The notes beneath the pieces are model-generated. The model saw only the letters and a program-made list of their open reading frames with translations, searched no databases and was not told where the DNA came from. Source: an uncultured Acidobacteriota bacterium (lineage in GTDB: Bacteria; Acidobacteriota; Blastocatellia; RBC074). Taken from it: DNA of 64,000 nucleotides. The stretch lies in the NCBI GenBank assembly GCA_902825875.1, contig CADECP010000012.1:107854-171853 (forward strand), read 5' to 3'. Positions within the stretch are counted from its first letter, which is position 1, and each line of letters begins with the position of its first letter. Shown here piece after piece: positions 38,711 to 47,465 of the stretch. Made by a program: the position numbers and the translations under genes.

Positions 38711-39652
38711 ATGCACGCACCGCGAATATTTATTAGTTACAGTCACGATTCACAGGAGCATATCAATGCCGTCTTGTTGCTATCAGAGCGACTGAGACAG
38801 GATGGCATTGATGCCCATCTCGACCAGTATGTAAATGGATCGCCACCCGAAGGATGGGCAAGATGGACGTCTGAACGCATCAGCGAGGCGGACGCGGTAC
38901 TCATTGTTTGCTCTGAAGTTTATGCGCGACGAGTAAGTGATGTAGATCCACCCGGTGCCGGCAAAGGTGTGCGCTGGGAAGGCAGCTTAATTTATCAGCA
39001 TCTCTACAATGAAATGCTGGCAACGGTGCGATTCATTCCAGTAGTTCTCTCGCGCCACGATGTCAAGTACATTGTTCCGAACTTGCAGGCTTCGACGTAT
39101 TACGTGCTCGACAGCCAAGAAGGATATGAAAATCTTCTCCGGCGACTCACTCAGCAACCAGCAATCGTTCGGTCGCAGCTTGGAAAACGTGCGACACTAT
39201 TCCCGGAAGAGCCGCGTACCCTTTATGGTATTTCAGTGTTTTTATGTCATTGCTCAAAGGACAAATCAGCCGTACGGGACCTTTATGCAAAACTGAAGGG
39301 TAACGGGGCGACTCCGTGGCTTGACGAAGAAGATCTGCTGCCGGGGCAGCAATGGGAAACGGAAATTCCTAAGGCTGTCCGTGATGCGGATGCAGTTGTC
39401 GTTTGTCTCTCGACTGAGGCAGTCAACCGCGCTGGATACTTTCACAAGGAGATTGCGTTTGCACTTGACGTGCTAGATCGACAGCCAGAAAGTGCCATTT
39501 ACCTAATTCCTGTGAAACTAGCGGACTGTGAGATTCCAGAGCGACTAAAGCATCTGCACTGCGTTTCAGTCGCCGATGACGGCGGCTACCAGAAGCTGCT
39601 ACGATCACTTGCAGCGCGCGCAAAGCAACTTAAACTGTCTGGCGTGGATTAA
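38711..39652 (+). CDS. cassette C: tandem SEFIR-TIR domain protein
   Basis: 313 residues. Residues 1-150 are a SEFIR domain (RIFISYSHDSQEHINAVLLL, LDQYVNGSPPEGWARW, ADAVLIVCSEVY). From ~172 a TIR-like domain follows (GISVFLCHCSKDKSAVRDLY, PWLDEEDLLPGQQWETEI, ADAVVVCLSTEAVN). The glutamate in WETEI lies where many TIR NADases have the catalytic Glu. Both domains are signalling or NAD-cleaving modules in bacterial defence. There is no separate effector or sensor. It is one integron cassette, with matching left border and attC. Whether it is active is unknown. Confidence 0.87.
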   Translation: MHAPRIFISYSHDSQEHINAVLLLSERLRQDGIDAHLDQYVNGSPPEGWARWTSERISEADAVLIVCSEVYARRVSDVDPPGAGKGVRWEGSLIYQHLYNEMLATVRFIPVVLSRHDVKYIVPNLQASTYYVLDSQEGYENLLRRLTQQPAIVRSQLGKRATLFPEEPRTLYGISVFLCHCSKDKSAVRDLYAKLKGNGATPWLDEEDLLPGQQWETEIPKAVRDADAVVVCLSTEAVNRAGYFHKEIAFALDVLDRQPESAIYLIPVKLADCEIPERLKHLHCVSVADDGGYQKLLRSLAARAKQLKLSGVD

Positions 39653-39684
39653 ATTGGTTTGGCGCTTACGGCGTCCAACGTACT

Positions 39685-39772
39685 GGCTAACATCCGTTGC
39701 ACTCGGAGCGGCTTCTCGTCGCCCAGGGTCTTGGTAGCGAAGGCCGCCGCCTGGTGAACAAGGCCGTTCGGC
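39685..39772 (+). other. attC site of cassette C
   Basis: R'' GGCTAAC (39685-39691), R' GTTCGGC (39766-39772), 88 bp, strongly similar inside to the attC of cassette B. CTGGCTAAC pairs with GTTAGCCAG at the left border of the cassette. Confidence 0.88.
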
Positions 39773-39805
39773 GGCCAAGAACCTCTGCTGAATAGTTGGA
39801 GAACA

Positions 39806-40789
39806 ATGACGGACACAATGCGCGCATATGTGATCAAAGAGCTTGGAGGCCCGGAACGGCTGGAACTCAGTGAAATTCCCCGCCCGTTGCCACGGGACGG
39901 ATGGGTGTTGATTCGCAACCGGGCCTTCGGACTTAACCGGTCGGAATGGTTCACGAGGCGAGGCGAGTCGCCCTCGGTAAAGTTTCCTCGGGTGCTCGGC
40001 ATTGAATGTGTAGGTGAAGTAGTCGCAGCGCCCGGCTGCAACTTGCCGGTCGGGCAGCGCGTCGCGGCAATGATGGGCGGAATGGGGCGGCAGTTTGACG
40101 GGTCCTACGCGGAATACGTGCTGGCGCCACAGCAGAACGTCTTTCCTTTGCAGACCCACCTGGAGTGGAAGCTGCTCGGGGCTTTGCCTGAGATGCTGCA
40201 AACCGTCCACGGTTCGCTCTACACGGGGCTGGAGATCAAGCGGGCCAAAAACCTGCTGGTGAGAGGCGCAACCTCGTCCATTGGGTTCGCCGCCATTTCC
40301 CTGGCGCGAAGCGCAGGCCTCGAGGTCACCGCGACCACTCGAAGTTCAGCCAAGTCTGACGAGCTCAAAGCAGCCGGAGCCACCCATGTCATCGTTGACG
40401 ATGGTGCGCTGGCGAAAATAGCCCGCACCATCTATCCGGATGGATATGACCGCGTCCTGGAGCTTGTCGGAACGACGACGCTGCTTGATTCTCTGCAAGC
40501 GGCGCGACGGGGTGGCATCGTTTGTATGACAGGCATCCTCGGCGGCAAGTGGAGCCTGCCGGAATTTCACCCGATGGGCGACATCCCTACAGGTGTGAAA
40601 TTGACCTCATACAGCGGTGAAGCGTCCGATATCACCCGCGCGGAGCTTCAGCGTTACGTGTCCCTAGTGGAATCAGGCGAGCTTCCGCTCAAGCTCGGTA
40701 CGAGTTTCGTTTTCGAGAAGCTCCGTGACGCCCATATCATGATGGATGAGAACCGAGCCAACGGAAAGATTGTGATTGAATTTGTTTGA
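39806..40789 (+). CDS. cassette D: zinc-type alcohol dehydrogenase/quinone oxidoreductase-like (MDR)
   Basis: 327 residues of the medium-chain dehydrogenase/reductase superfamily. The N-terminal GroES-like part has ELGGPERLELSEIPRPLPRD, PRVLGIECVGEVVAAPGCN and GQRVAAMMGG; the nucleotide-binding part has LLVRGATSSIGFAAISLARS and VTATTRSSAKSDELKAAGATHVI. The structural zinc cysteines are absent, so it fits the zinc-independent quinone oxidoreductase branch using NADPH. Substrate unknown. It is the only clear metabolic enzyme in the cassette array. Confidence 0.87.
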   Translation: MTDTMRAYVIKELGGPERLELSEIPRPLPRDGWVLIRNRAFGLNRSEWFTRRGESPSVKFPRVLGIECVGEVVAAPGCNLPVGQRVAAMMGGMGRQFDGSYAEYVLAPQQNVFPLQTHLEWKLLGALPEMLQTVHGSLYTGLEIKRAKNLLVRGATSSIGFAAISLARSAGLEVTATTRSSAKSDELKAAGATHVIVDDGALAKIARTIYPDGYDRVLELVGTTTLLDSLQAARRGGIVCMTGILGGKWSLPEFHPMGDIPTGVKLTSYSGEASDITRAELQRYVSLVESGELPLKLGTSFVFEKLRDAHIMMDENRANGKIVIEFV

Positions 40790-40823
40790 CCTCAATTTCC
40801 TGAGCATACGGTTCTAGCTGCCC

Positions 40824-40843
40824 GCCGAACTCTTTCGTTAGGC
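40824..40843 (+). other. short attC-like junction of cassette D
   Basis: GCCGAAC-TCTTTC-GTTAGGC, only 20 bp, without the central palindrome. CCGCCGAAC is the reverse complement of GTTCGGCGG at cassette D's left border, so it is the remnant or minimal form of this cassette's attC. Confidence 0.65.
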
Positions 40844-40890
40844 GACTACCAGGCCGCGGTAACGAACACTGGGATAAAAGGAGCGATGCG

Positions 40891-41331
<441 letters not shown>

Positions 41332-41352
41332 CCGCGGGTAAGGAGGCTTGTT

Positions 41353-41760
41353 ATGAGAATGGGTCGTGTTTGGTTGTTATTGGCCTTGCTGTTCACTATC
41401 AACGCTCCATTTGCAGAGGGCAGACCACAGGAACCGACCATTGAATCTTCGCCAACGTCGGTTGCGCGCAGGATGTTTACGGCCATGCAAAAACAGGATT
41501 GGAAAGCATTCGCTTCGTATCTTGACCCGGCGGATTTAGAGCGGTTGAAACAGGCTGTTGTCTATTTGTTTCAGGCGAAGCAATCGGGGGAAGCTTTACA
41601 TAAACTTCGTTCCAGGTTTGCGCCATACAACTCAGATTCTGTCAGCGACGCTACCGGTGCTGAATTGTTGCAGGCAGCGATGCATAACGAATTTGCCGAA
41701 TTGACGAATGTTGGCGAGTACCTGGCGGGGTTAAAATTACAGACTGATGTTACGCGATGA
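41353..41760 (+). CDS. secreted protein with C-terminus formed by an IS end
   Basis: 135 residues, with a signal peptide (1-22) and a short domain (ARRMFTAMQKQDWKAFASYL) reminiscent of NTF2-like/DUF4878 folds. AAGGAGG precedes the ATG. The last codons (TDVTR and the stop) lie in the left inverted repeat of the insertion sequence starting at 41743, so the original 3' end was probably lost. Function unknown. Confidence 0.65.
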   Translation: MRMGRVWLLLALLFTINAPFAEGRPQEPTIESSPTSVARRMFTAMQKQDWKAFASYLDPADLERLKQAVVYLFQAKQSGEALHKLRSRFAPYNSDSVSDATGAELLQAAMHNEFAELTNVGEYLAGLKLQTDVTR

Positions 41761-41784
41761 AAGGTTTTCTGGCAGACTTGACAG

Positions 41785-43111
41785 ATGAATGCTGAACATT
41801 TCGACCTTTACACCGATTATTTGATTAGCTCGTTTGGCCCGACAACGGCGACGGGTTTGTCGGCGTTGCTGGACGGGCAGTTAAGTCACGATCAAGTGAC
41901 TCGGTTATTAGCCTCCGAACCCAAAAACAGTGCGGACTTGTGGAAGATCGTCAAACCGTTGGTGCGCGCCGTGGAGTCCGCCGATGCGACCATCAGCATT
42001 GATGACAGCATCAGCGAAAAGCCTCACACCGACGAGAACGACATCATCGCCTGGCATTGGAGCCATAGCTTTGAACGTCACGTCAAAGGGCTGGAATTCC
42101 TGACGGCTTACTATAGAAGTCAAGAAAATGATTTTCCGATCAGAACCCCGGAAGGGTGAAAAGAAATTAGCCCAGGGTGAAACCCTGGGTACGATCGGCA
42201 AAACTACCCAGCCCCGGCAGGGGCGGCAGATTTGCTTTACTGTCAAGTTGTCTGTCGCCCCGCTGGGGCTTGAAGGGTTATTGGCTTGGTTCCCCGGATT
42301 GCATCCGGGGCTATTTTCTTGCCGTCCCTCCGGGACTTTCTTCGGAAATTCTTTTTCTTGAAAGCTATATCAAGTCGAAGGCGTTTCGTTACCGATTGCC
42401 TTCGACATCGTCGAAAAGAACGAGCAGTACGTTGACGCCAAAACGGGCAAAGCCAAGCGGCGCAGCCCGATCACGAAAAACCAACGCTACTTGATGTTGC
42501 TGCGCGTGGCGATTCATAACCAGGTTCAGTTTCGCTACGTGTTGAACGATGTTTGGTTCGCGTCCGCCAACAACATGAAGTACGTCAAAACCACGCTCAA
42601 GAAGGATTTCATTATGCCGCTCAAAAGCAATCGCAAAGTCGCCTTGAGCGAAAACGGAAAACGCAGCGGTCGTTACGTTGCAGTCAGCACACTGGATTTA
42701 CCAGCAAACACAACCTGTGAAGTTTGGTTGGAAGGCGTTCCATTCCCTATGCTTCTGATCAAACAAGTCTTCACGAACGACGATAGTTCCACAGGCATTC
42801 GCTATCTGGTGACGAGTGACTTGACGCTTTCGTACGACCAAATCGCGAAGCTCTTCCAAAAACGGTGGGGCATCGAGGTCTACCATAAATCGCTCAAACA
42901 GAATGCGTCGTTGGAGAAATCTCCGACGCGCACCGAAACCACTCAACGCAACCACTTGTTCGCCAGCTTGTGCGCCTACGTCAAACTGGAACGACTCAAG
43001 ATCAAAACCAAACTGAGCCACTTTGCTTTGAAGTCCAAACTCTACCTTTCGGCGGTGAAGTCTGCTCTCTCAGAGCTTGTCAAACTCAAAGAGCAATTGG
43101 CTGCCGCGTAA
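41785..43111 (+). pseudogene. DDE transposase split by a nested element
   Basis: The N-terminal part (NAEHFDLYTDYLISSFGPTT, IDDSISEKPHTDEN with acidic residues) reads from 41785 to the insertion. The rest (VEGVSLPIAFDIVEKNEQYV, RYVLNDVWFASANN, RWGIEVYHKSLKQNASLEKS with the YxxxK-E region) continues from 42370 to 43111. Removing 42114-42367 plus one TA joins them in frame as ...LTAYYQVEGVSLP..., a 356-residue protein of normal length. The gene is therefore a recently disrupted transposase. Confidence 0.9.
42114..42367. mobile_element. MITE-like element with TA target duplication
   Basis: 254 bp flanked by TA (42112-42113 and 42368-42369). The ends are long imperfect inverted repeats, beginning TAGaagTCAAGAAAATGA and, in reverse complement, TAGctTTCAAGAAAAAGA, with CCCGG blocks further in. 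The interior has several GC-rich stem-loops (CCCAGGGTGAAACCCTGGG, GCCCCGGCAGGGGC, CCCCGGATTGCATCCGGGG). It has no gene. The TA site suggests mobilisation by an IS630/Tc1-like transposase. Confidence 0.82.
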
Positions 43112-43113
43112 CA

Positions 43114-43686
43114 TCAGTTACTGCGTTTGATTTCTTCCTGAATCAATTCGTTCAACACATCCATGATCTTTGGCGTGACAATTTCAGTAGTCTTTTGCAT
43201 CGCGTCATTCACAAGTTGGGGCATTATCTGAATCGTCTTCTTACCGGTTGGGGTTCGGTAAAAAGCAATCATGTCTTTCAATTCGTCTTCGGTGAAATAC
43301 TTGTCGTACAACTCGACACTGATCGTTTCCAACAACTCTCCAAACTTAATGGCCGCCAGTGCTCTCTCTTGAAATCGTTTGAGCATTCGCATGGAAGACT
43401 TTCCAGAATCATCTATCAACGCCTTTCGCTGGGCAGCCGTCAATTTGCTATCCGCCGCTTGCTGCGTCAACAACATCTCCATGATCTTGGGAAAATCCTG
43501 CTCCATCTGAGCCATCATGGTTTGGCTGGTAGATTCCGCCAGCTTGACGGCTTCGGTGGCTTCCAACAGTTCTTTAATCAACGCACGCTTTTGAGGCGAA
43601 ACTGTATTTTGCCCAACGGCCTGAAAGTTCAAACCAGCAAGAATTCCGAGCAAGCTGACGATAAAAAACAGTGTTTTGAATTTCAT
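43114..43686 (-). CDS. DUF2059 domain secreted protein
   Basis: 190 residues. Signal peptide 1-26 (GLNFQAVGQ), then a helical domain ending in DUF2059 features: YDKYFTEDELKDMIAFYRTPTGKKTI. The start at 43686 has GGAG upstream. Its stop codon (TGA, 43114-43116) lies inside the right inverted repeat of the adjacent IS, so the natural end may have been slightly altered. Function unknown. Confidence 0.82.
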   Translation of the reverse strand: MKFKTLFFIVSLLGILAGLNFQAVGQNTVSPQKRALIKELLEATEAVKLAESTSQTMMAQMEQDFPKIMEMLLTQQAADSKLTAAQRKALIDDSGKSSMRMLKRFQERALAAIKFGELLETISVELYDKYFTEDELKDMIAFYRTPTGKKTIQIMPQLVNDAMQKTTEIVTPKIMDVLNELIQEEIKRSN

Positions 43687-43782
43687 GGATACTCCGTGTG
43701 TCCTGATCTTGAATTGGGGACTGCCGAAACGGCGCGGCATTGTGGATTAGGCCTTCACGATTAACAAGCAGAGCATGGGGGA

Positions 43783-45060
43783 TCAAATCACACCGTCTGT
43801 TTGCAACGCTGCGATACGTTCCAGCGAATAGCCCAGCATGCCGCCATACACCAGTTGGTTGTGCTCGCCCATTTCCGGCGTAGGCAAATCATAACCAGTT
43901 GAAGCCGCTGAAAAGCGGATCGGCATTCCAATTCCGTAAGCATCCGCGACATCGCCGAATTGCGGATGCGTCAATCGAACGGTTTCGCCGCGTGCCACGA
44001 GGTGAGCGTCGCTGACTGCCGTGCGCGGATCGCGGACTTCGGCGGATGGCACGCCGTTGGCTTCAAGCCTTGCCAGCAAATCGGCCAGCGAAAAAGTCTT
44101 AGTCCAGGCTTCGATCATCGCGTCGAGTTCTTTGTCGTGCTTGACACGCAGATCGCGCGTGGCAAAACGAGCATCGGTAATCAACTCAGGCCGGTTCATC
44201 GCGCGAAAGATTCCGAAGGCGAACGAATCTTGCGGCGCGCAAATCGCCACAAAGCCATCGCGTGCGGCATAAACTCCGAACGGAGCCAATCGCGGCGCGG
44301 TCTTGCCGGTGCGCGTCGGAATGCCCAACTGTTCCAGCACGTCGAAATGTTCGCTGGCCACCAAGCCGGTCACTGCGCCCATCATCGAAACATCCACGAA
44401 CTGCCCGACGCCGGTTTGCTCCGCCTGACGCAAAGCCGCCAATGTGCCGATGATGGCAAACAGCGGCGTGATCAAATCGGCAAACGGAACTCCCGCACGC
44501 ATCGGCGGGTCTTCAGGATTGCCGGACGTGTGCATAGCGCCGCTCAAAGCTTGAATGATCGTATCCATCGCTTTGCCGTCTGGAGCTTCGGCGTCGCTGC
44601 CAAATCCGGTCAAAGCGCAATACACCGCTCGCGGATTCACCTGTCGCACAAATTCGTATCCGAATCCGAGCCTGTCCATCGTGCCTCGGCTGAAGTTTTC
44701 AAAAACGATGTCGGCTTGCCTGACCAGATCGGTGAAGACTTCGCGGGCGTGCGGATGTTTGAGGTTCAAGGTCACGCCGAGTTTGTTTCGCAACCGATTG
44801 AGCGCCGACACCGAAATGTCTTCCTTGTTTTCTCGAACGAGCTTCGCGCCTTCGCGGCCAAGATACGGCGAATTGTCGCGTCCGGGATCGCCTTTGAGCG
44901 GGTTTTCCACCTTGATGACTTTCGCGCCCAGTCCCGACAGCAATAACGTGGCAAAAGGCCCAGCCAAAGCGATTGTCAAATCCAGAACGGTGACGCCCGC
45001 CAATGGGCGTGGAGATATGGTTGGTTTGATTTGGTCGCTCACAGTAAGTGGAGATTCCAT
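43783..45060 (-). CDS. CaiB/BaiF family CoA transferase
   Basis: 425 residues. It begins PLAGVTVLDLTIALAGPFAT, followed by LGAKVIKVENPLKGDPGRDN, the catalytic Asp region near IVFENFSRGTMDRLGFGYE, and the late GVPSAEVRDPRTAVSDAHLV. These are typical of class III CoA transferases that move CoA between organic acids. The substrate is unknown. The ATG at 45060 is chosen because the conserved domain starts soon after it; no good Shine-Dalgarno is seen. Confidence 0.88.
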   Translation of the reverse strand: MESPLTVSDQIKPTISPRPLAGVTVLDLTIALAGPFATLLLSGLGAKVIKVENPLKGDPGRDNSPYLGREGAKLVRENKEDISVSALNRLRNKLGVTLNLKHPHAREVFTDLVRQADIVFENFSRGTMDRLGFGYEFVRQVNPRAVYCALTGFGSDAEAPDGKAMDTIIQALSGAMHTSGNPEDPPMRAGVPFADLITPLFAIIGTLAALRQAEQTGVGQFVDVSMMGAVTGLVASEHFDVLEQLGIPTRTGKTAPRLAPFGVYAARDGFVAICAPQDSFAFGIFRAMNRPELITDARFATRDLRVKHDKELDAMIEAWTKTFSLADLLARLEANGVPSAEVRDPRTAVSDAHLVARGETVRLTHPQFGDVADAYGIGMPIRFSAASTGYDLPTPEMGEHNQLVYGGMLGYSLERIAALQTDGVI

Positions 45061-45315
45061 TGGGATAAAAAAAAGTAGGCGCGGATTATCTTGTCCGGTC
45101 AGAGTGAAATCAAGCAATGGATTTTCGACGGTTTTGTCGTAGCGAAAAAGCTTTGCTTGCTTCGCTTCGAGCTTGCGAGCTATAGTTCGCGCGTCAAAAA
45201 CTTCCCCTAGAACGCAATCAAACGCTTGAACTTAACAGTTATTTCCGATGCCGCAATTCGTCAGTTTTATTCGCGGTAGCCGCACTTTTGTGCGAGGTGA
45301 AAGGAGACCACTCGA

Positions 45316-45999
45316 ATGTCAGGGATTACCACAACCAAAACCAAATTCGCCGCCAACGGCAAAGAAGTGAACGCCTTCATCGCCAAACCCGAAGGCGTCA
45401 GCAAGGCTCCGGCGGTAATCGTCATTCACGAATGGTGGGGACTGAACGCTCACACCGAAGACATCGCTCAGCGGTACGCCCGCGAAGGTTTCATCGCCGT
45501 CGCCGCCGACCTGTACAACGGCGCGACAACCAAAGACCCAAAAGAAGCTGGCGAATTGATGCATGCCTTGAAACCGGAAGACGGTCTTGAATCTTTGAAA
45601 ATCGTGCTCGAAGCGTTGCGCGCCAACCCTGAAGTTTCCAGCGTCGGCGTGACAGGTTTTTGCATGGGTGGAACCTTTGCGCTGTTGCTGGCTTGCCACG
45701 CCAACGTCGAAGCGTCGGTTCCGTTTTATGGCGATGTTCCTGTGGACACAACCATCGTCGGCAAACTCGGCTGCCCGCTGTTGTTCATCGGCGGCGAAAA
45801 AGATCAGTGGATTACCGTCGAGAAAATGAACCGGCTGGACACGGCTCTGAAACAGTATTCCAAACCCGGCGAAGTTCGTATTTACAAAGGCGCCGATCAC
45901 GCCTTTTTCAACGACATGCGCCCGGAGGTGTACAGCAAAGCCGACGCCGAAGACGCCTGGAAAACTGTGCTTGCGTTTTTCAATCAACACTTGCGTTGA
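45316..45999 (+). CDS. dienelactone hydrolase family protein
   Basis: 227 residues, alpha/beta hydrolase. VIVIHEWWGLNAHTEDIAQR contains the family's Glu; the nucleophile is Cys in GVTGFCMGGTFALLLA; Asp is in FIGGEKDQW and His in KGADHAFFNDMRPEVY. This Cys-His-Asp arrangement defines dienelactone hydrolases. The ATG follows AAGGAG. Its natural substrate is not predictable from the sequence. Confidence 0.9.
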   Translation: MSGITTTKTKFAANGKEVNAFIAKPEGVSKAPAVIVIHEWWGLNAHTEDIAQRYAREGFIAVAADLYNGATTKDPKEAGELMHALKPEDGLESLKIVLEALRANPEVSSVGVTGFCMGGTFALLLACHANVEASVPFYGDVPVDTTIVGKLGCPLLFIGGEKDQWITVEKMNRLDTALKQYSKPGEVRIYKGADHAFFNDMRPEVYSKADAEDAWKTVLAFFNQHLR

Positions 46000-46053
46000 A
46001 CCGATCAATCAAAAAGTTACTTCAATCAAAACAGTATTTTGGGGAGTGAAACG

Positions 46054-47427
46054 ATGGCGAACGAAACAATCTTTTGCGCCGGTTGCGGCATTACGATGGT
46101 GTCGTTTATGAAAGTCTGCCCGCGTTGCGGCACGGAACGAAAAGAGGTCAAACCGCTGGAAATCAATCCGGCGATGATCGTCGCGGCGGGCGCGAACGTC
46201 GCCGCCGTCACATCCGCCGCCGTGAACGCGGACAGAGAAGAAACTCACGCTTCATCCACCACAAAAGTCATCCCGGTCAATGCTCTTCGCCAGGAAGACG
46301 TGTATTACGACCGCGCGGAATTCGCTCCTCCACAGAATTTTGTTTTGTTGTCGCCGAATGACGAACAGAGGCGATTTCCGCTGTTTACACGCTCTCAGCT
46401 TTCACTGATCGCAGTCGGTATGGCGTTGTTGCTGCTGGCTGCAATCGTAATTTTGTTGTTGTGGCGACAGCAGAACAACAACGTCGCTTCCATCGCCAAT
46501 GCTGCCGCTGCTCAAGCTCCTGCGGTGATGACAGCCATCTCCGAAGCTGCTTTGTTGCCTGCGGTTTCGCCAACGCCGGGCGACGATTCTGCGTTGTTTG
46601 AATCGGTCAAAACCGCGTTGATGGCTTACAACCCGCTCGGATTTCCTCGCTACAAATTTGAAGTCAAAGAAGGAATCGTCACAATCACCGGCGAAGCCGA
46701 ACATCAACCCGAAAAAGATGGCGCTGAAAACGTTGTTCGGCTGGTGATCGGAGTCAAATCTGTCGTCAACAACCTGCAACTGAAACAGGGCGCTTTGTCC
46801 GATCCCGTCAAACTGAATCTGGCCGAGGCCAAATTGCTGGACGAAGCCATGCGCCGCCAGCTTCAGGAAGCTCAGCCTGCCGCCGTAATCGAATCCAAAC
46901 TCGCAGCGCCAACTCCGGATGTCCAACGCGAAGCCGAACGATTACGTCGGGAACAGGCCGCAGCCAAACAACGCGAAGAAGAATCCGCCATGCGGCTGGC
47001 CGCCGAAGATAAGTTCAAACGCGAAGCCGAAGCTTACGAAAAACGGCTGGAAGAAATGCGCCGCTCAGAAGCCGAACGCCGCGCTCGCGCCGAACAAGCC
47101 AGACTTGACGCTGCCACGCTTCGTTACGGAACCGTCGCCTGGAGCGGAATTGTGGACGGTGTGGATGAAATCATTATTTCCGGTTCCAGCGCCTCTGTGC
47201 GTCACATCAACGGCAACATTCCGCGTGAAGCCCGCGCTTCGTTCAGCACATCCATTCCGCGTTCGCCAATCGAAGTTAAACTGATTTGGGTGACAGGGCG
47301 CGGCTCTGTGGACATTGTGCAACAGCCTTCTGCCGCAAACGGTTACACCACCATCATACGCATTGACGATAGCCATAAAGGTGGCGACAAACGGTATGAA
47401 TTTACCTTACGCTGGTCTTTGCTGTGA
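46054..47427 (+). CDS. membrane protein with zinc ribbon, BON-like domain and coiled coil
   Basis: 457 residues. N-terminal zinc ribbon (FCAGCGITMV, CPRCG); one membrane helix near residue 115-140 (LIAVGMALLLLAAIVILLLW); a BON-like domain near 180-240 (VKEGIVTITGEAEH, GVKSVVNNLQL); a highly charged coiled coil (EAERLRREQAAAKQREEESA); and a C-terminal beta domain. The ATG at 46054 has GGAGTG upstream. The layout suggests a cytosolic metal-binding head and a periplasmic lipid-associated BON domain. Function unknown. Confidence 0.75.
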   Translation: MANETIFCAGCGITMVSFMKVCPRCGTERKEVKPLEINPAMIVAAGANVAAVTSAAVNADREETHASSTTKVIPVNALRQEDVYYDRAEFAPPQNFVLLSPNDEQRRFPLFTRSQLSLIAVGMALLLLAAIVILLLWRQQNNNVASIANAAAAQAPAVMTAISEAALLPAVSPTPGDDSALFESVKTALMAYNPLGFPRYKFEVKEGIVTITGEAEHQPEKDGAENVVRLVIGVKSVVNNLQLKQGALSDPVKLNLAEAKLLDEAMRRQLQEAQPAAVIESKLAAPTPDVQREAERLRREQAAAKQREEESAMRLAAEDKFKREAEAYEKRLEEMRRSEAERRARAEQARLDAATLRYGTVAWSGIVDGVDEIIISGSSASVRHINGNIPREARASFSTSIPRSPIEVKLIWVTGRGSVDIVQQPSAANGYTTIIRIDDSHKGGDKRYEFTLRWSLL

Positions 47428-47465
47428 TGAAGTGAAAAGTGTGAAGGGTGAAATGCCTGAGCGTC

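Larger units (their letters stand above)
41743..43118 (+). mobile_element. insertion sequence, IS4-like, itself interrupted
   Basis: Perfect 14-bp terminal inverted repeats: ACTGATGTTACGCG (41743-41756) and CGCGTAACATCAGT (43105-43118). It carries one DDE transposase. Without the nested element its length is 1120 bp. No target duplication is evident. Both flanking genes stop inside the terminal repeats. Confidence 0.85.
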
